Origin: Pseudomonas sp. LP_7_YM
GTDB taxonomy: Bacteria; Pseudomonadota; Gammaproteobacteria; Pseudomonadales; Pseudomonadaceae
NCBI RefSeq assembly: GCF_004364435.1
Contig: NZ_SOCT01000014.1
Coordinates: forward strand, 1-64,000
Length of the DNA: 64,000 bases
Direction of reading: 5' to 3'
This document shows positions 17,904 through 27,167 of the stretch, piece after piece. The notes below the pieces were generated by a model. It saw nothing but the letters and a program-made list of their open reading frames with translations. It searched no databases and was not told where the DNA came from. The translations under genes and the position numbers were made by a program. Within the stretch, counting starts at the first letter, position 1; every line of letters starts with the position of its first letter.

Positions 17904-19286
17904 ATGCGTTGCCTGCTGTTCGCTTTTCTGTTTCTGACATCCCTTCCATCCCTGGCTATCGACCGCTTGCAGGTGGAGGGCTATGTGTTGCCCAACGGCC
18001 TGCAGTTGCTCCTAAAACCGGCTGAAAAGGGTCATGTGTCCATACGCCTGGTGGTCGGTATCGGCTTCGACGACTTCCCTTGCGAGGACAAAGAGCTGCC
18101 GCACCTGCTGGAGCATTTGCTGTTCAGTGGTATCGACGATTCCGGCGAGGGTGGGCTGGAGCAACAGATGCAGGCGCTGGGCGGTGAGTGGAATGCATTC
18201 ACCAGTAATACCGACACCACGTTCGTGATCGAGGCACCGGCGCGCAATCAGCGCAAGGTTCTGAACCTGCTGCTCAATGTGCTGACCCACACGCAAATCA
18301 ATCAGGCCAATCTGGATACGGTCAGACGTATCGTCGAGCGTGAGGACGGCGGCCACTATTCCCACTTGCAACGCTGGCTGGACAAGCGTGACCTGGGGCA
18401 CACCGCCAGCAATCAGCTAGCCGTGGAACTGGGGCTCAAATGCGCCGAGCGCCCTGAAGTCGATCACCTGACGCTGGAGCAGATCCAGAACATTCACGAC
18501 AACTGGTACGCCTCCAACAACATGACGCTGATCATTGTCGGCGATCTGGACAAGCTGCTGCCGGCCTATCTGGAGCGTACCTTCGGCCAGCTCAATGCCG
18601 TGGACCCGACCGAGCATCCGCCTCTTGCCACCGTGACCCAAAAAGCCGAGCCCGGGCGTACGTTGATCCGCGGAACACTGGGTGACGGTGCGCGGCTACA
18701 CCTGCTGTTTCCCGAGCCCGACATGGGTGAGCAGCACGACGAAACGTGGGATCTGGTCAAGGCTTATCTGGACTGGGCGCTGTACAGCGAACTGCGTCTG
18801 GAAAAGGGCTATTCCTACGGGCCGTGGGCTGATCGCGAGGCCTTTGGCGATACCGGCTTTCTCAGCCTCAATGCCGATCTGGACCGCGACCAGACCGACG
18901 CGGCGGTGACGTCGGTCCGTTCGATGCTGGAGCGACTGCGCAAAGACGGCATGGATCCGGCCACTTTCGCCCGCTTGCAGCACGCCTCGATTGCCAAGCA
19001 GGCGTGGGCGGCGCAAGGGAACAGCGCGCTGGCCGATTATTACTGGGGCGCCTTGAACGATTATGAAGACGGCCGATTCGAAGATCCGGCAAAGCGCACT
19101 CGTGCGGTCAGTCTGGATCAAGCGAACAAGGCCATGCGCCAATTGCTGGCTCAACCGGGTTACCTGCGTATCGAAGAGCCGTTGCTAGGTTATGACGAGC
19201 TGTATGAGATCGGTTTGACGTTGGCAGTGCTGGTGGTTTTGCTGATTGCATGGCGATGGCGGGTGTACAGGAAACGGTCGCGCTGA
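17904..19286 (+). CDS. M16-family zinc peptidase with signal peptide and C-terminal membrane anchor
   Basis: A 460-residue protein with a cleavable signal (residues 1-18, LPSLA). The inverted zinc motif H67-L-L-E70-H71 is intact, followed by the glutamate-bearing RRIVERED stretch that supplies the third ligand. A second M16 domain contains LRLEKGYSYG, the usual substrate-binding R/Y motif. A single hydrophobic helix near residues 430-450 followed by RWRVYRKRSR should anchor it in the inner membrane facing the periplasm. The start at 17904 is chosen for the signal peptide. Substrate unknown. Confidence 0.85.
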   Translation: MRCLLFAFLFLTSLPSLAIDRLQVEGYVLPNGLQLLLKPAEKGHVSIRLVVGIGFDDFPCEDKELPHLLEHLLFSGIDDSGEGGLEQQMQALGGEWNAFTSNTDTTFVIEAPARNQRKVLNLLLNVLTHTQINQANLDTVRRIVEREDGGHYSHLQRWLDKRDLGHTASNQLAVELGLKCAERPEVDHLTLEQIQNIHDNWYASNNMTLIIVGDLDKLLPAYLERTFGQLNAVDPTEHPPLATVTQKAEPGRTLIRGTLGDGARLHLLFPEPDMGEQHDETWDLVKAYLDWALYSELRLEKGYSYGPWADREAFGDTGFLSLNADLDRDQTDAAVTSVRSMLERLRKDGMDPATFARLQHASIAKQAWAAQGNSALADYYWGALNDYEDGRFEDPAKRTRAVSLDQANKAMRQLLAQPGYLRIEEPLLGYDELYEIGLTLAVLVVLLIAWRWRVYRKRSR

Positions 19287-19388
19287 GTAAATGTCTACGC
19301 GACCTGTGGGCGCGCACGCTGACAGCCCTGTGTGTTGGATATTGCTATCCTGCCAAGGATTTTTCCCCCCTTCAAAGTGAACACCGCC

Positions 19389-20546
19389 ATGCCGGACCTT
19401 AACGCCCTCATGCAGAACTCCTACGTACAGCGCGTGCTGGAGTTCATCAAGCGCTACCCGGGGCTGATTGCGTTCTTTGGTTTCTGCTCTGGCATTGGCA
19501 GTTTCATTCTGGTGGATCGGCAAGCCAAGCTGGCGACCTGGATCGCGGTGATCATGCTGGTGAGCTGGATCTGGCTGATGGTCGAGAACAGCGCCGTCGC
19601 CCTGATTGCCAGGCTGTTCAAACGCGAAATTCCCCAACCGCTGTTGCGTTACGCCACACAGATGATCCATCAGGAAAGTCTGTTCTTCGTGCTGCCATTT
19701 TTCTTCGTCACCACGACCTGGAACAGCGGGCAGCTGGCGTTCACAGGCTTGCTGGCAGCCGCAGGACTGGTGTCGATCACTGACCCGCTGTATTACAAAT
19801 GGCTCGCGCCGCGCCGCTGGCTGTTCATGGCGCTGCACACCTTGACGCTGTTCGCCGCGCTGCTCACCGCGTTGCCGATCATCCTGCACCTGACCACCGC
19901 CGAGAGTTACAAACTGGCGCTGGTCACGGCGATGGTGCTGTCCATCCCGAGTCTGGCGTCGAGTTTTCCGATCACCAACTGGAAGCGCGGTGTCGGGCTG
20001 ATATTCCTGACGCTGGCCATCGGTGGCGCCGGCTGGTTGCTGCGCTCCTGGGTGCCGCCCGCGACGCTGTGGCTGACCGAGGTTGCGGTGAGCACGCGCT
20101 TCGACAACCAGAACCGAACCCCTGGTGAAAGCATTCAGGAGGTCGGCGTCAATCAACTGCGCAGCAGTGGCCTGTACGCTTACACCTCGATCAACGCACC
20201 ACGGGGGCTGGACGAACGGATCTATCATGTCTGGCGCCATAACGGCGAAGAGGTGGATCGCATCGCCCTGGATATCCACGGCGGTCGCAAGGAAGGCTAT
20301 CGTGCGTGGACGCACAAACAGAATTTCCCGCCAGATGTGCTCGGCAAATGGCAGGTGAGGGTGCTGACAGAGGATGGCCAGATGATCGGCGTATTACGCT
20401 TTAAAGTGACCGATACCGATCAGCCAGCGGTGACCCGCAAGAAAATCACGCCAGCAGGTTTGAAGCCCGGTGCAGATACTGCGGGCTCGGACAATGCCGA
20501 CAACGCGCCGGCGGCGAAGCCGTCCGATGCAGCAAAACCCCAATAA
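19389..20546 (+). CDS. DUF5924 / DUF2914 membrane protein
   Basis: A 385-residue protein with about eight membrane helices in residues 20-245, then a periplasmic beta-rich domain (about 255-355) with TSINAPRGLDERIYHVWRHNG and GKWQVRVLTEDGQ, the DUF2914 signature. The tail is Ala/Asp/Lys-rich and disordered. The ATG at 19389 fits the family start MPDLNALMQ. Function unknown. The lipid-transport permease begins 10 bases after its stop, so they may be co-transcribed. Confidence 0.82.
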   Translation: MPDLNALMQNSYVQRVLEFIKRYPGLIAFFGFCSGIGSFILVDRQAKLATWIAVIMLVSWIWLMVENSAVALIARLFKREIPQPLLRYATQMIHQESLFFVLPFFFVTTTWNSGQLAFTGLLAAAGLVSITDPLYYKWLAPRRWLFMALHTLTLFAALLTALPIILHLTTAESYKLALVTAMVLSIPSLASSFPITNWKRGVGLIFLTLAIGGAGWLLRSWVPPATLWLTEVAVSTRFDNQNRTPGESIQEVGVNQLRSSGLYAYTSINAPRGLDERIYHVWRHNGEEVDRIALDIHGGRKEGYRAWTHKQNFPPDVLGKWQVRVLTEDGQMIGVLRFKVTDTDQPAVTRKKITPAGLKPGADTAGSDNADNAPAAKPSDAAKPQ

Positions 20547-20556
20547 GCCTGCCACC

Positions 20557-21726
20557 ATGACCGCATCGAGCTACCTCGCGACCAGGGCTGCCAACACAGC
20601 CGGCAGCGTCTCGCTGGATACGTCGACCCATCCCACGCAATTGAGAATCGCCGGGGACTGGACGCTTGCTCATTACCACGAGCTCAGGCAACAGACCGAT
20701 GCGCTCAGCGATGGCTTCGCAGCCTCAGCGCAAGTGGACATGAGCGAGCTGGGCGCGCTGGATACAGCAGGGGCCTCGCTGCTGGTCGAGTTGCTCGGCG
20801 TACAACGCCTGCGTCTTCTGGCGGTTCAGGCGCCCAATCTTCCCGAATCCAGCCGCGCCCTGATGCAGACCATCCAGAGCGCGTTGACTGATTACCACCA
20901 ACCGCAGAAAGACTCGGAAATCGCAACAGGCACCCAATTGCTGGCACGGATCGGCTGTGCGGTGGAAGTGGTCTGGAACGACACCCTGCAACTGTTGGGC
21001 TTCATCGGGCTGATCCTGCAAACCTTCGTCACCACGATGCTGCGCCCCAAGCGCTGGCGCACCACCTCGGTCATTGCGCACATCGAGCAGATCGGCCTGG
21101 ATGCCGCACCCATCGTTGCGCTGCTCACGTTCATGGTCGGCGCAGTGGTGGCGTTTCTTGGGGCCACGGTGCTCAAGGCGTTCGGCGCAACCATCTTCAC
21201 CGTCGACCTGATCGGCTTTTCCTTTTTGCGGGAATTTGCCGTGTTGCTGACCTCGATTCTTCTGGCAGGCCGCACCGCCAGCGCATTCACCGCACAGATC
21301 GGCTCGATGAAAGCCAATGAGGAACTCGACGCTCTGCGCACTCTGGGGTTGAGCCCTACAGAACTACTGGTCCTGCCCCGCGTGCTCGCCTTGCTCGTCT
21401 CGCTGCCGATGCTGACGTTTCTGGCGATGATCTGCGGCATTGTGGGCGGCGGCGTGGTCTGCGCCGTGTCGCTGGGGATCTCGCCGGCCATGTTCCTTTC
21501 CCTGATGCAGGCCGATATCGGCGTACAGCATTTTCTGGTGGGAATCATCAAAGCGCCGATCTTCGCCTTTTTCATCGCGGCGATTGGTTGCCTGGAAGGC
21601 TTCAAAGTGCAAGGGAGCGCTGAATCGGTAGGCGCTCACACCACATCGAGCGTGGTGCAGTCGATTTTCGTGGTCATTGTGCTGGATGCACTGGCCGCAA
21701 TGTTCTTCATGGAGATGGGCTGGTGA
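20557..21726 (+). CDS. MlaE-family ABC permease with N-terminal STAS domain
   Basis: A 389-residue permease of a Mce-type lipid transporter. Residues about 20-110 form a STAS domain (VDMSELGALDTAGASLLVELLG); the rest is the MlaE fold with LLAGRTASAFTAQIGSMKANEELDAL, the ATPase-coupling helix. It moves phospholipid between inner membrane and periplasm. The start at 20557 follows the upstream stop by 10 bases; the in-frame ATG at 20528 overlapping that gene cannot be excluded. First of four overlapping genes (permease, ATPase, MCE protein, lipoprotein). Confidence 0.9.
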   Translation: MTASSYLATRAANTAGSVSLDTSTHPTQLRIAGDWTLAHYHELRQQTDALSDGFAASAQVDMSELGALDTAGASLLVELLGVQRLRLLAVQAPNLPESSRALMQTIQSALTDYHQPQKDSEIATGTQLLARIGCAVEVVWNDTLQLLGFIGLILQTFVTTMLRPKRWRTTSVIAHIEQIGLDAAPIVALLTFMVGAVVAFLGATVLKAFGATIFTVDLIGFSFLREFAVLLTSILLAGRTASAFTAQIGSMKANEELDALRTLGLSPTELLVLPRVLALLVSLPMLTFLAMICGIVGGGVVCAVSLGISPAMFLSLMQADIGVQHFLVGIIKAPIFAFFIAAIGCLEGFKVQGSAESVGAHTTSSVVQSIFVVIVLDALAAMFFMEMGW

Positions 21727-22529
21727 CACGACGCTGCGTTCAACCCGGCGAGGCGGTGATTCAGGTACGTGGCCTGTGCAACCGCTTCGGCCCGCAGGTG
21801 GTTCACGAAAATCTCGATCTGGATGTGTATCGCGGGGAAATTCTCGCCGTGGTCGGCGGCTCGGGCAGCGGCAAGTCGGTGTTGCTGCGCAGCATTGTCG
21901 GACTGCAGCGGCCGAATGAAGGGACTGTCCAGGTCCTGGGTCAGGATTTGCTGAATCTATCGGATAAAAATCGCTCACAGGTTGAGCGACGCTTCGGGGT
22001 GCTGTTTCAGAAAGGCGCCTTGTTCTCTTCGTTGACCATTACCGAGAACGTCGCACTGCCGCTGATCGAGCACGCGGGCCTGAGTCGGCAAGACGCTGAG
22101 CATCTGGCGGGAATAAAAATGGCTCTGGCCGGCTTACCACTGTCGGCGGCGCATAAATACCCCTCGGAGTTGTCCGGCGGGATGATCAAGCGCGCCGCCC
22201 TGGCCAGAGCGCTGGCGCTGGACCCGGACATTCTGTTTCTCGACGAACCCACAGCCGGTCTCGATCCGATCGGCGCAGGCGCGTTCGACCAGTTGATCCT
22301 GACCTTACGTGATGCGTTGGGCTTGAGCGTGTTCATGGTCACCCACGACCTGGATACGCTGTACACCATCACCGACCGCGTGGCGGTCCTGGCGCAGAAA
22401 CGCGTGCTGGCTGCCGACAGCATCGACAAGGTGGCGGCTTACAAGGACGCCTGGATTCACGAATACTTCCATGGCCCGCGTGGCCGCTCGGCCTACGCAG
22501 CGGCCACCCACCCACACGAGGTCTCATGA
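21723..22529 (+). CDS. MlaF-like ABC transporter ATPase
   Basis: A 268-residue ATPase with Walker A GGSGSGKS (about 45-52), signature LSGGMIKRAALARALALDPD and Walker B ILFLDEPTAGLDP, followed by the switch histidine in VTHDLD. It powers the lipid transporter of the preceding permease. It starts at GTG inside the permease stop (four-base overlap), and its own stop overlaps the next gene, so all four are translationally coupled. Confidence 0.93.
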   Translation: MTRRCVQPGEAVIQVRGLCNRFGPQVVHENLDLDVYRGEILAVVGGSGSGKSVLLRSIVGLQRPNEGTVQVLGQDLLNLSDKNRSQVERRFGVLFQKGALFSSLTITENVALPLIEHAGLSRQDAEHLAGIKMALAGLPLSAAHKYPSELSGGMIKRAALARALALDPDILFLDEPTAGLDPIGAGAFDQLILTLRDALGLSVFMVTHDLDTLYTITDRVAVLAQKRVLAADSIDKVAAYKDAWIHEYFHGPRGRSAYAAATHPHEVS

Positions 22530-23467
22530 TGGAAACCCGCGCCCATCACGTTTTGATCGGCCTGTTCACGGTTATCGTGGTTGCAGCCGCGCTTTTGTTC
22601 GGTCTGTGGCTGGCCAAGTCCAGTGTCGATACCGCTTTCAAGGATTATCAGGTGGTGTTCAACGAGGCCGTGACCGGTCTCTCCCGCGGCAGTCCGGTGC
22701 AGTACAGCGGGATCAAGGTCGGCGACGTGGTCAATCTGCGCCTCGATCCGCTGGACCCACGCCGCGTACTGGCGCAGATCCGAGTGGCAGGGGAAACCCC
22801 GATCAAGCGCGACACCTTCGCCAAACTGGCTTTGGCAGGAATCACGGGCACCTCGCTCATTCAGCTCAGTGGCGGCACGCCGCAAAGCGAAGAGCTGAAG
22901 AGTCAGGACGGCAATCTGCCAGTGATCGTCGCCTCGCCATCGCCGATCTCGCGTTTACTCAATGACAGCAACGACCTGCTGACCGGAATCACCAGCCTGC
23001 TGCACAACACCAACGAGATGTTTTCCTCGGACAATGTGAAGACCCTCACCAAAACCCTCGAACACCTTGAGCAGACGACAGGGGCAATTGCCGATCAGCG
23101 CGACGATATCCGCCTGGCGTTGAAACAAATGACGGTGCTCAGCAAGCAAGCGGGCGCCACGCTGGAACAGACCTCCACCCTGATGCGCAATGCCAATCAA
23201 TTGGTGACCACTGACGGCAGACAGACCATCGCCAGCGCGCAACAGGCCATGAAGTCCCTGGAGCAGAGCAGCATGACCATTAATACGCTGCTCAAGGACA
23301 ATCGCGACTCGGTGAACGGCGGCCTTCAGGGCCTGGGTGAATTAGGTCCGGCAATTGGCGAACTGCGTGACACCCTGGCCTCGCTCAAGAACATCTCGCG
23401 TAGTTTGAACGCTAACCCCAGCGGCTACCTGCTCGGTAGCGAGAAGCACAAGGAGTTCGAGCCATGA
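22526..23467 (+). CDS. MlaD/MCE-domain periplasmic lipid-binding protein
   Basis: A 313-residue protein with one N-terminal membrane helix (about 10-30) and an MCE domain (about 40-120; YQVVFNEAVTGLSRGSPVQYSG and KLALAGITGTSLIQLSGG). The rest is a long helical region resembling the needle or barrel extensions of Pqi/Mce proteins. It should form a hexameric lipid channel. A second ATG lies one codon in (22529). Overlaps both neighbours. Confidence 0.92.
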   Translation: MMETRAHHVLIGLFTVIVVAAALLFGLWLAKSSVDTAFKDYQVVFNEAVTGLSRGSPVQYSGIKVGDVVNLRLDPLDPRRVLAQIRVAGETPIKRDTFAKLALAGITGTSLIQLSGGTPQSEELKSQDGNLPVIVASPSPISRLLNDSNDLLTGITSLLHNTNEMFSSDNVKTLTKTLEHLEQTTGAIADQRDDIRLALKQMTVLSKQAGATLEQTSTLMRNANQLVTTDGRQTIASAQQAMKSLEQSSMTINTLLKDNRDSVNGGLQGLGELGPAIGELRDTLASLKNISRSLNANPSGYLLGSEKHKEFEP

Positions 23468-24102
23468 GGCCTGCCAATCACTCTCTTATCCGGCTGTTAA
23501 CGGCAAGCGCGCTGCTGTCGCTGGGCGCCTGTTCGATTCTGCCCAAGCAGGCGCCATCGGACGTGTATCGCCTGCCGACGGCGGCAAGCAGCAGCCAGGC
23601 CGCACCACCGGTCTCCTGGTCGTTGCGTGTAACGAGGCCCAAGTCCAGCGAAGCCCTGGACAGTCCGCGCATCGCGGTCATCCCTCAGGGCGATGTGATC
23701 AGCAGCTATAAAGGCGCGCGCTGGAGCGATCCGTCGCCAGCCCTGCTACGTAACCACCTGACCGACGCGTTTTATCGCGACGCTCGGGTGCCGTCGATCA
23801 GCACTGACGACAGCAACCTGCAAGCGGACTTCGAACTGGGAGGGGAACTGCAGGCGTTCCAGAGTGAATATCGCGGCAAGGCCATCGAGGTGGTGATTCG
23901 ACTGGATGCGCGGCTGGCCGATGATCGTCAGCGTATTGTCGCCAGCCGTCGTTTCGAGGTGCATCAGCCGGTCGCCGACAAGCAGGTCCCAGCCGTTGTG
24001 GCGGGCTTCGGGAAGGCCAGCGATACGCTGACCGCCCAAGTGCTGCAATGGACCGTAGACCAAGGCCAGAGGCATTACACCGCCGAGCCGAAGAACCAAT
24101 AG
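23464..24102 (+). CDS. PqiC-like outer-membrane lipoprotein of the lipid transporter
   Basis: A 212-residue ABC-type auxiliary lipoprotein. The lipobox is LGAC (Cys near residue 21) after a hydrophobic leader, and the body carries the PqiC/YmbA fold with VYRLPTAAS, RIAVIPQGDVISSYKGARWSDPSPALLRNHL split over its first strands. It should connect the MCE ring to the outer membrane. Its 3' end overlaps the convergent SpmAB-like gene by 28 bases. Confidence 0.9.
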   Translation: MRPANHSLIRLLTASALLSLGACSILPKQAPSDVYRLPTAASSSQAAPPVSWSLRVTRPKSSEALDSPRIAVIPQGDVISSYKGARWSDPSPALLRNHLTDAFYRDARVPSISTDDSNLQADFELGGELQAFQSEYRGKAIEVVIRLDARLADDRQRIVASRRFEVHQPVADKQVPAVVAGFGKASDTLTAQVLQWTVDQGQRHYTAEPKNQ

Positions 24103-25313
24103 CAGACCGCGATAGCCGCGACCACCCCTGAGAACTCCGCCAGCAGCGCGCAGCCCACCGCATGACGCGCACGCTGGATACCGACCGCACCGAAGTACAC
24201 CGCCAGCACGTAGAAGGTGGTTTCGGTGCTGCCCTGAACGGTCGCCGCGACCAACGCCTGAAAACTGTCCACGCCTTGGGTTTTCATGGTCTCGATCAGC
24301 ATCGCCCGCGCGGCGCTGCCTGAGAACGGTTTGACCAGTGCGGTGGGCAGGGCATCGACGAATCGGGTGTCCAGCCCCGTCCACTGCACCGCATGGCGTA
24401 TGCCTTCCAGCATCAGGTCCAGCGCACCGGAAGCGCGCAAGACGCCCACGGCGCAGAGCATCGCCACCAGATACGGCAGCAGATTCTTTGCGACGTCAAA
24501 GCCTTCTTTGGCGCCGTCGACAAAGGTTTCGTACACCTTGACCTTGCGCAACGCGCCGATCACCAGGAACAGTATGATGATGCCGAACAGCGTCACGTTG
24601 CCGAGGACCGATGACAGGCTGGACAGGGCAGCGGCGGAAAGGCCGGCCAGGATCGCCATGAAGCCGCCCAGCAATAACGCGCCGGGAATCAGATAAGCCA
24701 GTACCACTGGATCCCACAGACGCAGGCGCTGCATGAAGGCCACGGACAGCAGGCCGACCAGGGTCGAGGCACTGGTCGCCAGCAGGATCGGCAGAAACAC
24801 CATGGTCGGATCCGCCGCGCCTTGCTGTGCGCGGTACATGAAGATGGTGACCGGCAGCAGGGTCAACGAGGAGGCGTTGAGCACCAGAAAGAGAATCTGC
24901 GCATTGCTGGCCACTGTCTTGCTGGGGTTGAGTTCCTGCAGCGAGCGCATGGCCTTGAGGCCAATGGGGGTCGCGGCGTTGTCCAGGCCCAGTGCATTGG
25001 CCGCAAAGTTGAGGGTGATCAGGCCCAGCGCAGGGTGGCCACGCGGGACCTCCGGCATGAGACGGTGGAACAGCGGGGCGAGGACTTTGCCGAGCCAGTC
25101 GACGATCCCGGCTTTTTCGGCAATGTTGAGAAAGCCCAGCCACAGCGTCAGGGTGCCGAACAGCAGCACCATGACCTCCACCGAAAGCTTGGCCATCGCG
25201 AAAATGCTTTCGACCATGGCAGCGAAGACGCCGGAATTACCGCCAACCAGCCACTGTGTCAGCGCGGAAATCGCCGCGACCACGAAAAAACCAAGCCATA
25301 GGCCGTTGAGCAT
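24075..25313 (-). CDS. SpmA-SpmB fusion-type nucleoside-recognition membrane protein
   Basis: A 412-residue inner-membrane protein in which the SpmA-like (residues 1 to about 220) and SpmB-like (about 230 to end) halves are fused, as is usual in Gram-negatives. Conserved stretches are NFAANALGLDNAATPIGLKAM and GSAARAMLIETMKTQGVDS. Named from spore maturation in Bacillus, the family belongs to the Gate/nucleoside-recognition fold; its role in non-sporing Pseudomonas is unknown. Convergent with the lipid transport operon. Confidence 0.88.
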   Translation of the reverse strand: MLNGLWLGFFVVAAISALTQWLVGGNSGVFAAMVESIFAMAKLSVEVMVLLFGTLTLWLGFLNIAEKAGIVDWLGKVLAPLFHRLMPEVPRGHPALGLITLNFAANALGLDNAATPIGLKAMRSLQELNPSKTVASNAQILFLVLNASSLTLLPVTIFMYRAQQGAADPTMVFLPILLATSASTLVGLLSVAFMQRLRLWDPVVLAYLIPGALLLGGFMAILAGLSAAALSSLSSVLGNVTLFGIIILFLVIGALRKVKVYETFVDGAKEGFDVAKNLLPYLVAMLCAVGVLRASGALDLMLEGIRHAVQWTGLDTRFVDALPTALVKPFSGSAARAMLIETMKTQGVDSFQALVAATVQGSTETTFYVLAVYFGAVGIQRARHAVGCALLAEFSGVVAAIAVCYWFFGSAV

Positions 25314-25414
25314 CAGTTAACCCCCCTCGCAAGATGCGGCGATGATAGCGGCGGGGGCGTAAACAACAAACCCTCTGTCACGTTGCGTTGAGCGCTGTGG
25401 AAGCTTCGGAAAAC

Positions 25415-25471
25415 TACGACGGTGGCGAAAGCGGTGTCAGCAAGTCCGCCTTCGCCACCGTCGTAACCTCC
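25415..25471. repeat. Perfect 15-bp inverted repeat within a dispersed element
   Basis: TACGACGGTGGCGAA (25415-25429) and its exact reverse complement (25451-25465) flank 21 bases. The right arm and six further bases match 12731-12751 at 20 of 21 positions. The 324-base gap 25314-25637 holds no gene and also contains two diverged copies of a stretch reading CAGCACTTTtGC...TAATCTGCG (about 25479-25510 and 25523-25556). Confidence 0.7.
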
Positions 25472-25584
25472 CACGGACTCAGCACTTTGCCAATGGCACA
25501 ATCTGCGTAAGCCCACACAGGGTCAGCACTTTTGCAGTTGGCCTAATCTGCGCAAGCTCCCACTGGGGTCAGTGGCGCTGCATC

Positions 25585-25618
25585 TTCAAACAACAAACCC
25601 CGGCAGGCCGGGGTTTGT
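25585..25618 (-). terminator. Terminator of gltP
   Basis: An 11-bp perfect stem (25593-25603 with 25608-25618; core CAAACCCCGG) lies 20 bases after the gltP stop, followed on the minus strand by TTGTTTG. Confidence 0.8.
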
Positions 25619-25637
25619 GTTTAATGCCGATCAGCAA

Positions 25638-26969
25638 TCAATCGACAGTCGACTGACCTGCGGGCAAGGATTCCTTGCTGCGCCAGTGCGGCAGCGAATT
25701 CCAGTAGCGCTCGCCCTTGGCGTCGTCGTACATGCCTTCCCAACGCGAGATGACCAATACCGCCAAGGCATTGCCGATGACGTTCAGGGCGGTGCGCGCC
25801 ATGTCCATGATGCGGTCGACGCCAGCGATGAATGCCAGTCCTTCCAGCGGAATACCGACACTGCCCAGCGTCGCCAGCAGCACCACGAACGATACGCCAG
25901 GAACACCCGCGATGCCTTTGGAGGTCACCATCAAGGTCAGCACCAGCATGATCTGCTGGCCGATGGACAAGTCGATGCCGTACAGCTGAGCAATGAACAG
26001 CGCGGCAATACTCTGATACAGCGTCGAGCCGTCAAGGTTGAACGAGTACCCGGTCGGCACCACGAAGCTGCTGATGGCCTTTGGCGCGCCATAGGCCTCC
26101 ATCTTCTCGATCACGCGGGGCAACACGGTCTCGGAGCTTGCGGTGGAGTAGGCCAGCACCAGTTCATCCTTGAAGATGCGCATCAGCTTGGTCACCGAGA
26201 AACCGAAGAGACGAGCAATCAGGCCCAGTACGACGAAGGCAAAGAACGCGATGGCGACGTAAACCAGAATCACCAGTTTGGCCAGCGGCAGCAATGACGC
26301 GAAGCCGAAGTTGGCCACGGTCACCGCAATCAACGCGAACACCCCGATCGGCGCGTAGTTCATGATCATGTGCGTGACTTTGAACATGGTCTCCGACACG
26401 CCCTGGAAGACCTTGACCAGCGGCTCGCGTACCTCGGCACTCAGACTGGACAGACCCAGACCGAAGAATACCGAGAAGAAGATGATCGGCAGCATGTCGC
26501 CCCGCGCAACGGCGGCGAAGATGTTCGACGGGATCAGATTGAGGATCGTGGCGATGAACGCGTGATCGTGCTGCACTTCAGCAGTGGTCTTCTCATATTG
26601 CGAGATATCCACCGTGCCCAGCGTGCTCATGTCGATGCCGGTGCCCGGGTGGAACACGTTGGCCAGCAAAAGGCCGACGACGATGGCAATGGTTGTGACG
26701 ACCTCAAAGTAAAGAATGGTCTTCAGGCCGATGCGGCCGAGCTTCTTCGCGTCGCCCACCCCCGCGATGCCCACTACCAGAGACGAGATCACGATAGGGA
26801 TGACGATCATCTTGATCAGGCGAATGAAGATGTCACCTGCCGGTTGCAGGATGTTGCTGATCCACCAGGCCTTGTCAGCGCTGAAGTGATTGAGAACCGC
26901 TCCCAGTGCGACCCCCAAAACCAGACCGATCAGAATCTGCCAGGCGAGGCTGAGTTTTGCCTTCTTCAT
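25638..26969 (-). CDS. gltP: Glutamate/aspartate:proton symporter (dicarboxylate/amino acid:cation symporter)
   Basis: A 443-residue carrier of the DAACS family. It starts MKKAKLSLAWQILIGLVLGV; the start at 26969 has AAGG a short distance upstream, whereas the frame stays open to 27083 without a family-like N-terminus. Conserved regions include FIRLIKMIVIPIVISSLV, the serine-rich hairpin AYSTASSETVLPRV, and SFVVPTGYSFNLDGSTLYQS. It imports acidic amino acids with protons. The position between the citrate carrier side and the algB block matches PA5479 (gltP). Confidence 0.92.
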   Translation of the reverse strand: MKKAKLSLAWQILIGLVLGVALGAVLNHFSADKAWWISNILQPAGDIFIRLIKMIVIPIVISSLVVGIAGVGDAKKLGRIGLKTILYFEVVTTIAIVVGLLLANVFHPGTGIDMSTLGTVDISQYEKTTAEVQHDHAFIATILNLIPSNIFAAVARGDMLPIIFFSVFFGLGLSSLSAEVREPLVKVFQGVSETMFKVTHMIMNYAPIGVFALIAVTVANFGFASLLPLAKLVILVYVAIAFFAFVVLGLIARLFGFSVTKLMRIFKDELVLAYSTASSETVLPRVIEKMEAYGAPKAISSFVVPTGYSFNLDGSTLYQSIAALFIAQLYGIDLSIGQQIMLVLTLMVTSKGIAGVPGVSFVVLLATLGSVGIPLEGLAFIAGVDRIMDMARTALNVIGNALAVLVISRWEGMYDDAKGERYWNSLPHWRSKESLPAGQSTVD

Positions 26970-26977
26970 GTCTTTAA

Positions 26978-26986
26978 CCTTGTTGT
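26978..26986 (-). promoter_or_regulatory. Possible Hfq/Crc CA motif at the gltP ribosome site
   Basis: The gltP leader reads ACAACAAGG immediately before the start region, so a CA-type repeat overlaps the AAGG ribosome site. In pseudomonads Hfq with Crc silences amino-acid carriers through such A-rich motifs. Motif is short; control is inferred. Confidence 0.35.
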
Positions 26987-27167
26987 AGTTGGCATGGACA
27001 TTTCTCACCGACGCGTTCGACATCGCTCTGATAAGCATGGTCAATGCGCGGATACCCTGGATCTGTCCAGAAGGTCTCTGCAAACGAGCGTCCGAGCTCT
27101 CGGCAGGCGGAAAAAGGGCGCAACTATTCCCATCCAGACCTTCAACGTCTAATGCCGTAAATGCCTA

